This document shows, one piece after another, positions 1 to 8,524 of a stretch of DNA of 64,000 bases. The stretch is taken from positions 1 through 64,000 of the forward strand of contig NZ_CBYL010000017.1 in assembly GCF_000577335.1 (NCBI RefSeq). Direction: 5' to 3'. How positions within the stretch are numbered: the stretch's first letter is position 1; every line of letters begins with the position of its first letter. The notes below the pieces were generated by a model that searched no databases, had not been told where the DNA came from, and saw nothing but the letters and a program-made list of their open reading frames with translations. The DNA comes from Faecalispora jeddahensis. GTDB lineage: Bacteria; Bacillota; Clostridia; Oscillospirales; Acutalibacteraceae. The translations under genes and the position numbers were made by a program.

Positions 1-260
1 AATAGAAGAAACTCCTAGACTGAGGAGCCAAGCCCTACACCAGCAGGTAAGCTGCGCACACACGCACATCGCGGGGAATCCCTTTGCAGAAAAGCCCCCT
101 TTCTCTCACAAATTCTTGCTGATGAAGAGGAGCGATCGCATAGTAAAAACAAATGCAGACCAGTTTTCCCCATTTTCCCTCTCCCTTGTGGAAAACAAGA
201 GGACCTTTTCTCAAGAGGAAGATCAAGAGAAGGCTGAAAGAATAAGTCAGGCACGGTAAA
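1..260 (-). repeat. diverged copy of a dispersed intergenic repeat
   Basis: No gene is supported here. Read on the minus strand, roughly positions 10-115 resemble the sequence near 10780-10850 on the plus strand. Both contain a CTGC..GGGATT(T/C)CCCGCGA block followed by GCGCAG..TACCTGC/TTGCCTGC. The similarity is visible in conceptual translation too (RD-PR-AC-RSLPAGV), but the copies have different flanks, no ribosome binding site and no consistent reading frame. I treat it as a decayed repeat rather than a protein. The family was found only by eye within this window. Confidence 0.45.
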
Positions 261-312
261 GCACTATTATATAATGAAAAATAAAAAGCGTTCTATGAAA
301 AAGCGCACAATC

Positions 313-346
313 AAAAAGAAGGCCCCGTTTCGGGGCCTTCTTTTTT
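313..346 (-). terminator. bidirectional Rho-independent terminator after dcd
   Basis: A perfect 15-bp stem (AAAAAGAAGGCCCCG with its complement) closes on a TTT loop and has A/T tracts on both sides. It lies 22 bp past the dcd stop on the minus strand and would also work on the plus strand. Confidence 0.85.
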
Positions 347-367
347 AAGTAAATTGTAAACGGACGA

Positions 368-898
368 TTATTTCTGGTCCTTCTCAAAATCTTTATACAG
401 CAGACTGGGCTGAATCCCTTTGTTGTTCTGGTATTTTCCGCTGCAGTATGGGTCGTATTCCCCGGTGATCGTGTGATAGTAAATCTGGCAGACCTCTACG
501 TCCGGGTAGATGACCAAAGGTTGTACGACGAAAATCTCCAGCGTCCAGAAGCCCGCAAAGCCCACGTCGCCGAATCCTGCCGTGGCATGAATGCACATTC
601 CCAGCCGCCCAATGGAAGAGCGCCCCTCCAGCATGGGGACAAATCCTTCGGTCTTTGTAAATTCCTTCGTGCGGCCCAGATACAAACGGCCCGGCGCCAG
701 CGTCAGGCCCTCCGGCGGAATCTGGATCAGCGTTGCGGCATTGGGGGTTTTCATGTCCAGCACCGGAGTGTCGTAAACCAAAAGCTCGTTGTGCAGGGAC
801 AGATTATAGCTGTTCGGGTTCATCTTCGCTTCATCGAACGGATCGATCACGATTTCTTTGTCCAGATGCTTTAGAATCTCTTTTCCCGATAATATCAT
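368..898 (-). CDS. dcd: dCTP deaminase
   Basis: A 176-residue protein of the trimeric dCTP deaminase/dUTPase superfamily, a cytosolic enzyme that deaminates dCTP to dUTP on the way to dTMP. The phosphate-binding motif EGRSSIGR is at residues 91-98, the catalytic glutamate is in WTLEI (E121), and the C-terminal lid is around 154-165 (KYQNNKGIQPS). The length fits the short family forms. Whether it also hydrolyses dUTP (the bifunctional type) cannot be decided by eye. The start is supported by a GGAGAG ribosome binding site upstream of the ATG. It is monocistronic, with its own terminator at 313-346 and a candidate extended -10 promoter near 939-947. Confidence 0.93.
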   Translation of the reverse strand: MILSGKEILKHLDKEIVIDPFDEAKMNPNSYNLSLHNELLVYDTPVLDMKTPNAATLIQIPPEGLTLAPGRLYLGRTKEFTKTEGFVPMLEGRSSIGRLGMCIHATAGFGDVGFAGFWTLEIFVVQPLVIYPDVEVCQIYYHTITGEYDPYCSGKYQNNKGIQPSLLYKDFEKDQK

Positions 899-938
899 GG
901 CGAAAGCGCTCTCCTTTGTGCGGTCGGTATTTGCTGTT

Positions 939-947
939 ATTGTACCA
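939..947 (-). promoter_or_regulatory. extended -10 promoter element for dcd
   Basis: On the minus strand this reads TGG followed by TACAAT, an extended -10 box about 40 bp upstream of the dcd start codon. No good -35 is visible. Confidence 0.4.
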
Positions 948-1107
948 CATCACGGATTTTGTGTAAAGAAAAGCTCGGGTGTTTTCTAGGCCGCAAGGCG
1001 TGTCCCGGCAGGGTGCAGCTTGCGTTTTTCCAAAAAATAAGGTATCATACACGCAGAAGAACATCATTGAAAAATGGACTTTAGAGATAGAAAGGACAGA
1101 ACACAGT

Positions 1108-1629
1108 ATGCGTCCTATGAGAAAAAAAGAGAGACAGATTACGGAAGACGAGGCGTATCAGATTCTGGAGAACGCCGAATATGCGACGCTCTGCACCATC
1201 AATGCAGACGACGGAGCGCCATACGGAGTGCCGATTTCTTACGTGGTGAAAAACCGCGTGCTTTATATTCACATGGCAAAGGAAGGCCAGAAGCTGGATA
1301 ACCTGAAAAAGGATTCCCGCGTGTGCGTGACGTGCGTCGGCCAGACTCTGCTGTATCCCGAGCAGTACAGCACTGATTTTGAAAGCGCGATCGTGACCGG
1401 CCGGGCGGAGTTTGTCACCGACCGCGAAGAAAAGATCGAAGCACTGCGGATGCTGTGTGAGAAATACGGTCTGCCGGACGGCGGAATGTTTTTAGAAAAG
1501 AAGATTGAGGGCGGTGTGGACCGCATGGAAATCATGAAGATTCCGGTAGAGGCGATCAGCGGCAAGGCCCGTTGGAGAAAGCCGAAACCCCCGATGCCGG
1601 AAAGGCCTGAATGGCCTGCAATACATTAG
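1108..1629 (+). CDS. pyridoxamine 5'-phosphate oxidase family flavoprotein (NimA-like)
   Basis: A protein of about 173 residues with the split beta-barrel flavin-binding fold of the PPOX/NimA family. The N-terminal stretch (ITEDEAYQILENAEYATLC, then GAPYGVPISYV) and the following HMAKEGQKLDNL match the pattern of nitroimidazole-reductase-like proteins, which bind FMN and often act on small redox substrates. The substrate is not predictable. The frame is open further upstream to 979, but the ATG at 1108 has an AAAGGA site nearby and begins the conserved fold, so I prefer it. The tail is Pro/Lys-rich. The next gene follows after 15 bp, suggesting co-transcription. Confidence 0.8.
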   Translation: MRPMRKKERQITEDEAYQILENAEYATLCTINADDGAPYGVPISYVVKNRVLYIHMAKEGQKLDNLKKDSRVCVTCVGQTLLYPEQYSTDFESAIVTGRAEFVTDREEKIEALRMLCEKYGLPDGGMFLEKKIEGGVDRMEIMKIPVEAISGKARWRKPKPPMPERPEWPAIH

Positions 1630-1644
1630 GAAAGGAGGGACGAA

Positions 1645-2034
1645 ATGGCAGATGCGGTTGTCAATAAATCCTTTCTATTTTACGGTAAGGTACCGATTAC
1701 CCCAGAGATACTGCGCTTTCTGCACCCGTCGGAGCAGCTCCAGTTCTGCGTCAAAACCTTTCGGGATGTGGCGGCGTTTACCGATAAACGGATTTTGATC
1801 GTTGACCGTCAGGGAATCACCGGTAAAAAGGTCGAGTATTTTTCCGTGCCGTACCGCAGTATCGTGACATATGCGATCGAAACGGCCGGCACACTAGATC
1901 TGGATGCGGAAATCAAACTGGTGCTTTCCGGCGGGATTGTTCTGGAATTGAACTTTTTCAAGGACAAAGAGAACCAGATGGAGGAGCTTCTGTTTCAGGT
2001 GTACGATCTGATCACACAATACGTTTTGCAATAA
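1645..2034 (+). CDS. bacterial PH-domain protein
   Basis: A 129-residue soluble protein matching the bacterial pleckstrin-homology-like family (bPH_1). A beta-rich core contains AAFTDKRILIVDRQGITGKK, then a YFSVPYRSIVTYAIET segment, and a C-terminal amphipathic helix. Family members are small cytosolic proteins without a defined biochemical role. A strong AAAGGAGGG site precedes the ATG. It lies 15 bp behind the PPOX gene, so the two probably share a transcript. Nothing in the sequence indicates a partner or ligand. Confidence 0.8.
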   Translation: MADAVVNKSFLFYGKVPITPEILRFLHPSEQLQFCVKTFRDVAAFTDKRILIVDRQGITGKKVEYFSVPYRSIVTYAIETAGTLDLDAEIKLVLSGGIVLELNFFKDKENQMEELLFQVYDLITQYVLQ

Positions 2035-2743
2035 ACATTTGATAAATATGCAGCACTGCTGCCTGAGCCTTGGGATTCTGCCTTTCTTTTTCGGAAAGCA
2101 GAGTCCTAATTTTCTAATAAAAATACTTTGTTTTTTTGAAATTTATGTCCGTGTTTGTTTTTAGTTCAAAAAAAATTCATATTTTTTTAATTTCTTTTAG
2201 GAATTATTTGTACTTATTCCAAGGACAGAAGGAGGAATTTGAAGGCTGTCAATTTGGTACCTTTGTATAGAAGTTTTTCAGTGCACTGTAGATAGAAACG
2301 TGCAAGATTTTTCGATACTTCAGATTAACTCAAAATACTACAAAACGACAGGAATCAATATATAGGGGCTTACATACACATGAACAGAATTTGGGAAGGA
2401 ATTAATCTTTATTAGAATAAGTCGGCCATCTGTGCGGCGTCTGGGACGGATAAAAAGAGATAAGGACAGTTTTCTTGCATTTTCGGCATTTTTTCTCCTC
2501 TCAGTTTGACCGACAAAAGGATCGGCGTCAGGGAGCTTGGCTCATGCCGTGAGGAGGGCGGCATGGCTCCAGAAAGGATAATCCCTCCCTAAAGGGTACA
2601 AGGGATAGTGGAAAGAAAGAAAAAAGAGCTTCAAAGGGGTGAAAAATAAGAAAGGTTTTTATTTTAAAAAAGAACTTTACACATGTCCTCTACAGGAGGA
2701 CAAATAGGGCGGAAATCCACCGCTGGTCGCCGTTTTCAGCCTA
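2035..2743. other. gene-free region with a possible structured RNA at 2505-2606
   Basis: About 700 bp with no credible gene. Positions 2040-2400 are AT-rich and featureless to my eye. From 2505 to 2606 three stem-loops follow each other. The first pairs CCGA (2510-2513) with TCGG (2522-2525). The second is a nested hairpin, GGAGC (2532-2536) with GCTCC (2566-2570) and inside it ATGCCG with CGGCAT. The third is also nested, ATCCCT (2581-2586) with AGGGAT (2601-2606) and inside it CCCT with AGGG. I could not match this to a riboswitch, 6S RNA or SRP RNA. It may be a small RNA or a long murI leader. Confidence 0.35.
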
Positions 2744-2772
2744 TTGCCTTTGCAGAACAAATGCACTATAAT
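2744..2772 (+). promoter_or_regulatory. sigmaA-type promoter of murI
   Basis: TTGCCT (2744-2749), a 17-bp spacer and a perfect TATAAT (2767-2772), about 64 bp upstream of the murI start codon. Confidence 0.75.
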
Positions 2773-2835
2773 AGGGTCGTGAATTTATTTGACAGCCCGG
2801 ACAGGCAACTGCCCGGCGGGAAAAAGGAGGCTGTT

Positions 2836-3633
2836 ATGTCAATCTTAGAGGGTTCCATTGGGGTAATGGATTCCGGCATTGGCGGGCTTACGGTTGCGAA
2901 AGAAATTCAGCGTATCCTGCCGCATGAGGACATCCTGTATTTTGGCGATAGTGCCAATTGCCCTTACGGGAACAGATCGGCGCAGGAGATCGCAGAGCTG
3001 AGCCGCAAAATGCTCCGTTTTTTGGGCGACCGTGGGGTAAAGGTCGTCGCGATTGCCTGCAACACCATTTCAACTCTTGTCGACATACTTACACCGGACT
3101 TTGATTTTAAGATCATTGGCATTGTGGCTCCTTCTGCTGCATATGTTGTGCGTTCAGGAATCAAAAGGGTGGGTCTGATCGCTACGGAATTCACCGTTTC
3201 GACCGGCAACTACGATAAGCTGATCCATCAGCTTGATCCGGAGGTTCAGGTGACCGGCAAGGGCAGTCCGCTGCTGGCGGGGCTGGTTGACAGAGGTGAC
3301 TTCAACCAGGACGACATCAACACCGAGATCCGTACCCAGATCGACAACATCCTGTCCAGAGATCCTCAGATTCAGCACGTCATTTTGGGGTGTACGCATT
3401 ATCCTATTATAGGAAAGAACTTCGAAGAGTGCTACCCTGAGCTTTCCTTCATTAATCCGGCCCTTGAACAGGCCAATGTCGTTCGCGACTACTTGACGGA
3501 AAAGGATTCCCTGGCCCAGGAGGGAGAAGGCAGCTTTACGATTTGCACTTCGGGTGACCCGGAGGTTTACGTCCAGGTTGCGAAGCGGATTGGGATGAAA
3601 GAGCCTACTTCCACAGCTCATATCGCTCTGTAA
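2836..3633 (+). CDS. murI: glutamate racemase
   Basis: A 265-residue cofactor-independent racemase that interconverts L- and D-glutamate for peptidoglycan synthesis. The N-terminal motif MDSGIGGLTV is at residues 11-20. The two catalytic cysteines lie in AIACNTIS (C75) and LGCTHYP (C186), in the usual spacing. The frame is open back to 2683, but the promoter at 2744-2772 and an AAAGGAGG site at 2823-2830 fix the ATG at 2836. It stands alone between long intergenic regions. Its position beside glutamate transport and deamination genes may be incidental, since its job is cell-wall supply. Confidence 0.95.
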   Translation: MSILEGSIGVMDSGIGGLTVAKEIQRILPHEDILYFGDSANCPYGNRSAQEIAELSRKMLRFLGDRGVKVVAIACNTISTLVDILTPDFDFKIIGIVAPSAAYVVRSGIKRVGLIATEFTVSTGNYDKLIHQLDPEVQVTGKGSPLLAGLVDRGDFNQDDINTEIRTQIDNILSRDPQIQHVILGCTHYPIIGKNFEECYPELSFINPALEQANVVRDYLTEKDSLAQEGEGSFTICTSGDPEVYVQVAKRIGMKEPTSTAHIAL

Positions 3634-3954
3634 AAAGAATTTGTATTCCGTTCTGTTTTATAGAGAGAGCAGAATCAGAAAGCTTTTTGTACATAAGATG
3701 AGCTTTCGCGGCAGGTAAGAATGTGCGCGGCCTTCATTCCGTATTCCATCGCTGAAACGGCACTGCCGTATCTTTACAGCGACAGCGGGAATAGGGTCGG
3801 TACAGAGCGGGTGGTGCTCGTAAAAAACCACCGGATTGACAACGAATGGAGTGGCTCCAACAAGACTTTTTTGGCAGAATAACGGGAAACAAGCCCGTGA
3901 TTTGTTCATGTTGGATGGTATTTGCTCCGGCGCCAAATATTTTTTATTAAATTT
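3634..3954. other. intergenic region without a supported gene
   Basis: A 53-codon frame (3721-3882, plus strand) follows a weak AGGTAAG site. Its product resembles nothing I know and its composition is unremarkable. No stem-loop terminator with a T tract is obvious after murI. I call nothing here. Confidence 0.4.
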
Positions 3955-4000
3955 TTGACGTTATTGTATTTTTCTGTAGCATTTTGACATCGCGATGTCA
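3955..4000 (+). promoter_or_regulatory. gltS promoter with a 16-bp palindromic operator
   Basis: A -35 like TTGACG (3955-3960), a 16-bp spacer and TAGCAT (3977-3982) sit just ahead of a perfect palindrome TGACATCGCGATGTCA (3985-4000). The palindrome covers the expected transcription start. Its position suggests repressor control. The cognate regulator is unknown. Confidence 0.55.
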
Positions 4001-4046
4001 TACTTACAGACAACCAAATTTCTATTGTTGTAGGAGGAGATAGTTT

Positions 4047-5303
4047 ATGGGCGTTTTAAAAGGAGTCATTGATATCGGCACGAACGATGCCGGTATGACT
4101 ACAATTGGCCTAAACATGTACCTGGCGGCAGGTCTTGCGGCACTCTTGTTTTGGCTTGGTAACTGGACAGTTGACAAGGTTCGTTTCCTGAGAGAAAAAT
4201 GTATCCCCGCGCCTCTGGTAGGCGGTTTGTATTTCGCCATCGTGAATACGGCTCTCACCGCAAGCGGTGTGTTGACCATTTCGTTTAACGACACGCTGCA
4301 GTCCTTCTTTATGTTGGTATTCTTCTGCACCGTCGGTTTCACGGTCAGCATTCCGATTCTGAAGAGCGGCGGTAAAAACATCATTATCATGCTGTTGCTG
4401 GCAACCGTGATGACATTCCTGCAGAACTTCCTGGGCGGCGGACTGATGGCTGCGTTTGGTCAGGATCCCAGACTCGGCGTTGCGGCAGGTTCCACCGCGC
4501 TGATCGGCGGCCCCGGCACGGCGGCTGCGTTCGGTGCAACCATGGATGCTCCCTTTGATCAGGGCGGCTACAACATGGGCGGCACAGGTACCATCGTAGG
4601 CGTTACCGCGGCTGTTTTCGGCCTGGTAATGGGCTCCATCATGGGCGGCCCCACTGCTTACAGAAGAATCAAGCAGTTCAACCTGAAATCCACTGAAGCG
4701 GCTCTTGAGGGCGGCGAAGACGGCGAGACCTTTACCACCACCGGCGGTGCCTTTACTCATGCAGCAATGCTCCTCGCAGTTGCGATCGGTATCGGCCAGC
4801 TCGTTTCTGTCGGCTTGAAGGCGGCTACTGGCATTACACTCCCCGGATATATCGGCGCGATGTTGGTTGCAGCTTGCATGCGCAACATTAACGACGCAAG
4901 AGGCAAGAAGTTCCCGGGCGAAGAGATCGACACGGTCGGCGGACTTTCCCTGAACCTGTTCCTCGCAATGGCTATGATGAGCCTCAAGCTGTGGCAGCTG
5001 GTCGACCTGGCACTGCCTCTGATCGTTGCTCTGCTGGCTCAGATCGTCCTGATGTATCTGTTCTCCTACTATGTAGTGTTCAACGTAATGGGCAAGAACT
5101 ACAATGCTGCGGTACAGACCGCCGGCTTCATCGGCTTCGCGATGGGCGCTACTTCCAACGCGATGGCGAACATGCAGGCGATCACCAAGCAGTATGGTCC
5201 CGCAAGAGAAGCTTATTTCGTAATCCCCATGGTTGGCGGTCTGTTCATCGACTTCGTCAACGCGGCGGTTATCACCGGATTCCTCAACTGGTGGACTCCG
5301 TGA
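4047..5303 (+). CDS. gltS: sodium/glutamate symporter, GltS family
   Basis: A 418-residue inner-membrane Na+:glutamate symporter of the ESS family. It has about ten hydrophobic segments in two inverted halves. The glycine-rich re-entrant loop of the first half reads GSTALIGGPGTAAAFG, and the second half has the counterpart GFAMGATSNAMANMQAIT, both typical of the family. A GGAGGAG site lies 9 bp before the ATG. With gdhA and the hydroxyglutarate genes downstream it supplies the fermentation substrate. A palindromic operator overlaps its promoter. A second family member is encoded at 62120-63319. Confidence 0.93.
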   Translation: MGVLKGVIDIGTNDAGMTTIGLNMYLAAGLAALLFWLGNWTVDKVRFLREKCIPAPLVGGLYFAIVNTALTASGVLTISFNDTLQSFFMLVFFCTVGFTVSIPILKSGGKNIIIMLLLATVMTFLQNFLGGGLMAAFGQDPRLGVAAGSTALIGGPGTAAAFGATMDAPFDQGGYNMGGTGTIVGVTAAVFGLVMGSIMGGPTAYRRIKQFNLKSTEAALEGGEDGETFTTTGGAFTHAAMLLAVAIGIGQLVSVGLKAATGITLPGYIGAMLVAACMRNINDARGKKFPGEEIDTVGGLSLNLFLAMAMMSLKLWQLVDLALPLIVALLAQIVLMYLFSYYVVFNVMGKNYNAAVQTAGFIGFAMGATSNAMANMQAITKQYGPAREAYFVIPMVGGLFIDFVNAAVITGFLNWWTP

Positions 5304-5363
5304 TCTGATTCCTTAAACTTTAAGGGCTTGATCAATCTGAATTTCTAAAAAGTGTGTGTGGTT

Positions 5364-5394
5364 CTGCCGCCCGGATGAAATCGCCGGGCGGCAG
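5364..5394. other. GC-rich hairpin after gltS
   Basis: An 11-bp perfect stem (CTGCCGCCCGG with its complement) and 9-nt loop, 61 bp past the gltS stop. There is no T tract, so it is more likely an mRNA-stabilising or pausing hairpin than an intrinsic terminator. Confidence 0.5.
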
Positions 5395-5624
5395 AGCGTG
5401 GAAAAAACGATGATCGGCCGTTCTGAATGATGTGTGTGGTTTCAGGAAGAACGCCGTTTCGCGTTTTCTGAAAATAGCGACGTTTTTTGGACAAAATAGG
5501 TATTGGCAAAAAGCTTTTGCGGGAGAAGTGCGTGCGCTGAACCCAGAGCTTGCGAATCCTTTTTGTATATTTACGTAAATTTTCCCTATTTTTAGAGAAA
5601 AATTTTTTTATGGAGGTCTTTGTT

Positions 5625-6974
5625 ATGAACGCGTATGTTGAAAGAGTGTTGGAAGAAACCAAGAAAAAGAACGCCAATGAACCTGAATTCCTTCAGACTG
5701 TTGAAGAGGTTCTCTCTTCCCTGGCTCCCGTGGTGGATGCCCACCCCGAGTATGAGAAGGCCGGCCTGCTGGAGAGAATGGTTGAGCCCGAGCGCACCAT
5801 TGAGTTCCGTGTAGCATGGGTTGACGATGCCGGTAAGGTAAACGTAAACCGCGGCTACCGTGTACAGTACAACGGAGCAATCGGACCCTACAAGGGCGGC
5901 CTGCGTTTTGCTCCTTCCGTAACCCTGTCTGTCATCAAGTTCTTGGGCTTTGAGCAGACCTTTAAGAACAGCCTGACCACTCTGCCCATGGGCGGCGCTA
6001 AGGGCGGTTCCGACTTCGATCCCCGCGGTAAGAGCGACGCTGAGATCATGCGCTTCTGCCAGTCCTTTATGACTGAGCTGTATCGCCACATTGGTCCCGA
6101 CATCGACGTTCCCGCCGGCGACTTGGGCGTAGGCGGAAGAGAAGTTGCCTACATGTATGGCCAGTATCGCCGTATCCGTGGCGCTTTCGAGAACGGTGTT
6201 ATCACCGGTAAGGGCCGTTCCTTCGGCGGCAGCTTGATTCGCCCTGAGGCTACCGGCTATGGCGCTATCTACTATGTAAACGAAGTTCTGAAGCATGAAA
6301 ATGATTCCATTAAAGACAAGACCTTCGCAGTTTCCGGTTTCGGCAACGTGGCTTGGGGCGCTGTGAAGAAGATTGCGGAATTGGGCGGCAAGGCTGTTAC
6401 TATTTCCGGTCCTGACGGCTATGTATACGATCCCGATGGCATTGTAACCGACGAGAAGATCAACTTCATGCTCGATATGCGTTCCAGCGGCCGTGACAAG
6501 GTTCAGGATTATGCCGACAAGTTTGGCGTAGAATTCTTCCCGGGCGAGAAGCCGTGGGGCCGTAAGGTTGATATCGTTCTTCCCTGCGCTACGCAGAATG
6601 ACATCAACATGGACGAAGCAAAGAAGATCGTTGCCAATGGCATCAAATACTATATCGAAGTTGCCAACATGCCCACCACCAACGATGCTCTGGTATATCT
6701 GATGGGCCAGAAGAACATGATCGTTGCTCCTTCCAAGGCTGTTAACGCCGGCGGCGTTGCGGTTTCCGGTCTGGAGATGTCCCAGAACAGCGAGAGACTG
6801 TCTTGGACTGAGGAAGAGGTTGACCAGAAGCTGCATCAGATCATGAAGAACATTCATGATGCGTCTGTTGCTGCTGCAGAAGAGTTTGGCCTTGGCTACA
6901 ACCTGGTAGCTGGCGCGAACATCGCTGGCTTCAAAAAGGTTGCCGACGCTATGCTGGCTCAGGGCATTTTCTAA
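5625..6974 (+). CDS. gdhA: glutamate dehydrogenase
   Basis: A 449-residue hexameric-type glutamate dehydrogenase. It catalyses reversible oxidative deamination of glutamate to 2-oxoglutarate and ammonia, the entry step of the hydroxyglutarate fermentation. The substrate domain carries PYKGGLRF (89-96) and the catalytic lysine in PMGGAKGGSDFDP (K126). The Rossmann domain starts near residue 235 with VSGFGNVA. NAD versus NADP preference cannot be told reliably, although fermentative enzymes usually use NAD. I chose the ATG at 5625, 8 bp after GGAGG. An in-frame ATG at 5610 overlaps that site. A hairpin terminator separates it from the next gene. Confidence 0.95.
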   Translation: MNAYVERVLEETKKKNANEPEFLQTVEEVLSSLAPVVDAHPEYEKAGLLERMVEPERTIEFRVAWVDDAGKVNVNRGYRVQYNGAIGPYKGGLRFAPSVTLSVIKFLGFEQTFKNSLTTLPMGGAKGGSDFDPRGKSDAEIMRFCQSFMTELYRHIGPDIDVPAGDLGVGGREVAYMYGQYRRIRGAFENGVITGKGRSFGGSLIRPEATGYGAIYYVNEVLKHENDSIKDKTFAVSGFGNVAWGAVKKIAELGGKAVTISGPDGYVYDPDGIVTDEKINFMLDMRSSGRDKVQDYADKFGVEFFPGEKPWGRKVDIVLPCATQNDINMDEAKKIVANGIKYYIEVANMPTTNDALVYLMGQKNMIVAPSKAVNAGGVAVSGLEMSQNSERLSWTEEEVDQKLHQIMKNIHDASVAAAEEFGLGYNLVAGANIAGFKKVADAMLAQGIF

Positions 6975-7006
6975 ACAAAATCAAGGTTTTTCCAAGTTGT
7001 TTTTAG

Positions 7007-7042
7007 ATAGGCGGGCGTTGTATACGCCCGCCTATTTCTTCT
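7007..7042 (+). terminator. Rho-independent terminator after gdhA
   Basis: An 11-bp perfect stem (ATAGGCGGGCG with its complement, 7-nt loop) followed by a T-rich TTCTTCTGTTT tract. It sits 37 bp before the next gene on the same strand, so it may attenuate rather than fully stop transcription. Confidence 0.75.
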
Positions 7043-7078
7043 GTTTGCAATGATAAGGATACAAGGAGAGCATAGGCC

Positions 7079-8044
7079 ATGAAGTATAAGGTACTGTTTC
7101 TAAAGGAACTGGATGTTTCCGGCAAGCAAATTTTGTGGGATGACGGCGCGGAGATCATCGTAGCCGGCGGACACTCTGAGGATGTTTTCATCAAAGAGAT
7201 CCGGGAGCATCAGGTAGATGCGATTATGTGCCGTACCGAAATTGTTACCCCCGCGATGATGGACGCTTCCCCGAACTTAAAGGTCATTGCGAAGCATGGC
7301 GTGGGTCTGGACAATATTAATGTGGAATATGCCACAAAGAAGGGCATTCAGGTGGTTTATGCGCCTCTGGGGAATTACAACTCTGTCGCAGAGCATGTGA
7401 TAATGCTGATGCTGATGGCTGCCCGCCGCTACAAACACGTTGACCGTGAATTCCGCAGCGGCAACTTTGATGTTCGCTATACCCTGCAGGATACCTTTGA
7501 GCTGGAAGGCCTGACACTCGGCATTCTGGGCTGCGGCCGCATTGGTCAGATCATCGCCAACAAGGCTGCTCTGGGCTTTGGCATGAACGTCATCGGCTAC
7601 GACCCCTATGCCAGGCAGGAGAGCATGAAGGCGCCCGTCAAGCTGCTGGAGAACAGAGACGACGTGCTGGCCAGGGCTGACTTTATCAGCCTGAATCTGC
7701 CCTCTCTCCCCTCTACCCGTGGCAGCATCAATTATGCCGCTTTCCAGAAAATGAAGCCGAAGGCTTTCTTCATTAACTGCAGCCGCGGCGACGTTGTCGT
7801 GGAAGCCGATCTGATTAAGGCTCTGCAGGAAGGCTTAATCCTAGGCGCCGGTCTGGACGTGTTCGATAAAGAACCGATCGAATACACCAATCCGATGCTT
7901 GAGATGGACAACGTGATCATGACTCCGCACACTGCCGCAACCACCCGTCAGGCGGTTGTGCGCTGCTGTACCACCGCTGCACGCGGCATTATGGAGGTTA
8001 TGAACGGAAAACCCATCACTTTCCCGGGCAACAAAATTGACTGA
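7079..8044 (+). CDS. hgdH: D-2-hydroxyacid dehydrogenase, probable (R)-2-hydroxyglutarate dehydrogenase
   Basis: A 321-residue NAD-dependent D-2-hydroxyacid dehydrogenase. The dinucleotide-binding motif GILGCGRIGQ is at residues 148-157. The catalytic triad of the family is in place: R236 (NCSRGD), E265 (DKEPIE) and H284 (TPHTAA). By sequence alone it could be a phosphoglycerate dehydrogenase relative. It lies just after gdhA and shares a window with the whole hydroxyglutarate route, so I infer that it reduces 2-oxoglutarate to (R)-2-hydroxyglutarate. An AAGGAGAGC site precedes the ATG. Hairpins lie on both sides. Confidence 0.82.
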   Translation: MKYKVLFLKELDVSGKQILWDDGAEIIVAGGHSEDVFIKEIREHQVDAIMCRTEIVTPAMMDASPNLKVIAKHGVGLDNINVEYATKKGIQVVYAPLGNYNSVAEHVIMLMLMAARRYKHVDREFRSGNFDVRYTLQDTFELEGLTLGILGCGRIGQIIANKAALGFGMNVIGYDPYARQESMKAPVKLLENRDDVLARADFISLNLPSLPSTRGSINYAAFQKMKPKAFFINCSRGDVVVEADLIKALQEGLILGAGLDVFDKEPIEYTNPMLEMDNVIMTPHTAATTRQAVVRCCTTAARGIMEVMNGKPITFPGNKID

Positions 8045-8053
8045 CTTTACTCC

Positions 8054-8080
8054 CTCCCGTATTCGCTTTGAATACGGGAG
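8054..8080 (+). terminator. stem-loop after the hydroxyacid dehydrogenase
   Basis: An 11-bp perfect stem (CTCCCGTATTC with its complement, 5-nt loop) 10 bp past the stop codon. The following sequence is only weakly T-rich, so termination efficiency is uncertain. Confidence 0.55.
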
Positions 8081-8333
8081 ATGTCTTTCCAAGACCCTTT
8101 TAGGCATCCTGAAAGCCCATTTCGCCTGTCTGTCGGATGAAATTTTCCCACGATGAAACAGGGCGGGATTTTAATATTCTTTTGAATAAAATCCCGCAAA
8201 AAAATACATAAAAATGCAAGTGGTAATTTGGAAGATATCATAAATGAAATCCCGTTTTTTGTTAAAAATCACTTTATGAAATACGGAAAAATACATAAAA
8301 AGTCACGCTTTTTCAGCATCTCTTTCAACATAG

Positions 8334-8361
8334 TTGATTTTACAAAAAGCTATGGTATAAT
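8334..8361 (+). promoter_or_regulatory. sigmaA-type promoter of the GlnK/GlnL-type operon
   Basis: TTGATT (8334-8339), a 16-bp spacer and perfect TATAAT (8356-8361). The leader to the kinase start is about 155 nt and carries no feature I recognise. The AT-rich stretch 8081-8333 holds no gene. Confidence 0.65.
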
Positions 8362-8524
8362 TGAAATAAAGAATGAGAAAGGCTTTTTGAGGGATATTAT
8401 CTTTTTTGGAGAAACGCTTTCCCCTGTGCTCAAAACGGATCTGCACAGGTGTGCGGTACCGGCTGGGCTGGGCGGAATATAGGCAAAGAGAGGGAGACAT
8501 ATTATTGCGGTAAGGGGAGAGGAA

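Noticed and set aside
2510-2650. c-di-AMP (ydaO-type) riboswitch upstream of murI
   Set aside because: A GGGAGC block and a later GGGGTGAA caught the eye, but the conserved core and spacing could not be placed.
3721-3882. 53-codon frame after murI
   Set aside because: Weak ribosome binding site, no recognisable motif, no supporting neighbour.
5592-6857. 421-codon open frame on the minus strand
   Set aside because: Antisense shadow of gdhA.
8228-8482. 84-codon frame upstream of the sensor kinase
   Set aside because: The sigmaA promoter of the kinase operon lies inside it, and no ribosome binding site or family match is visible.
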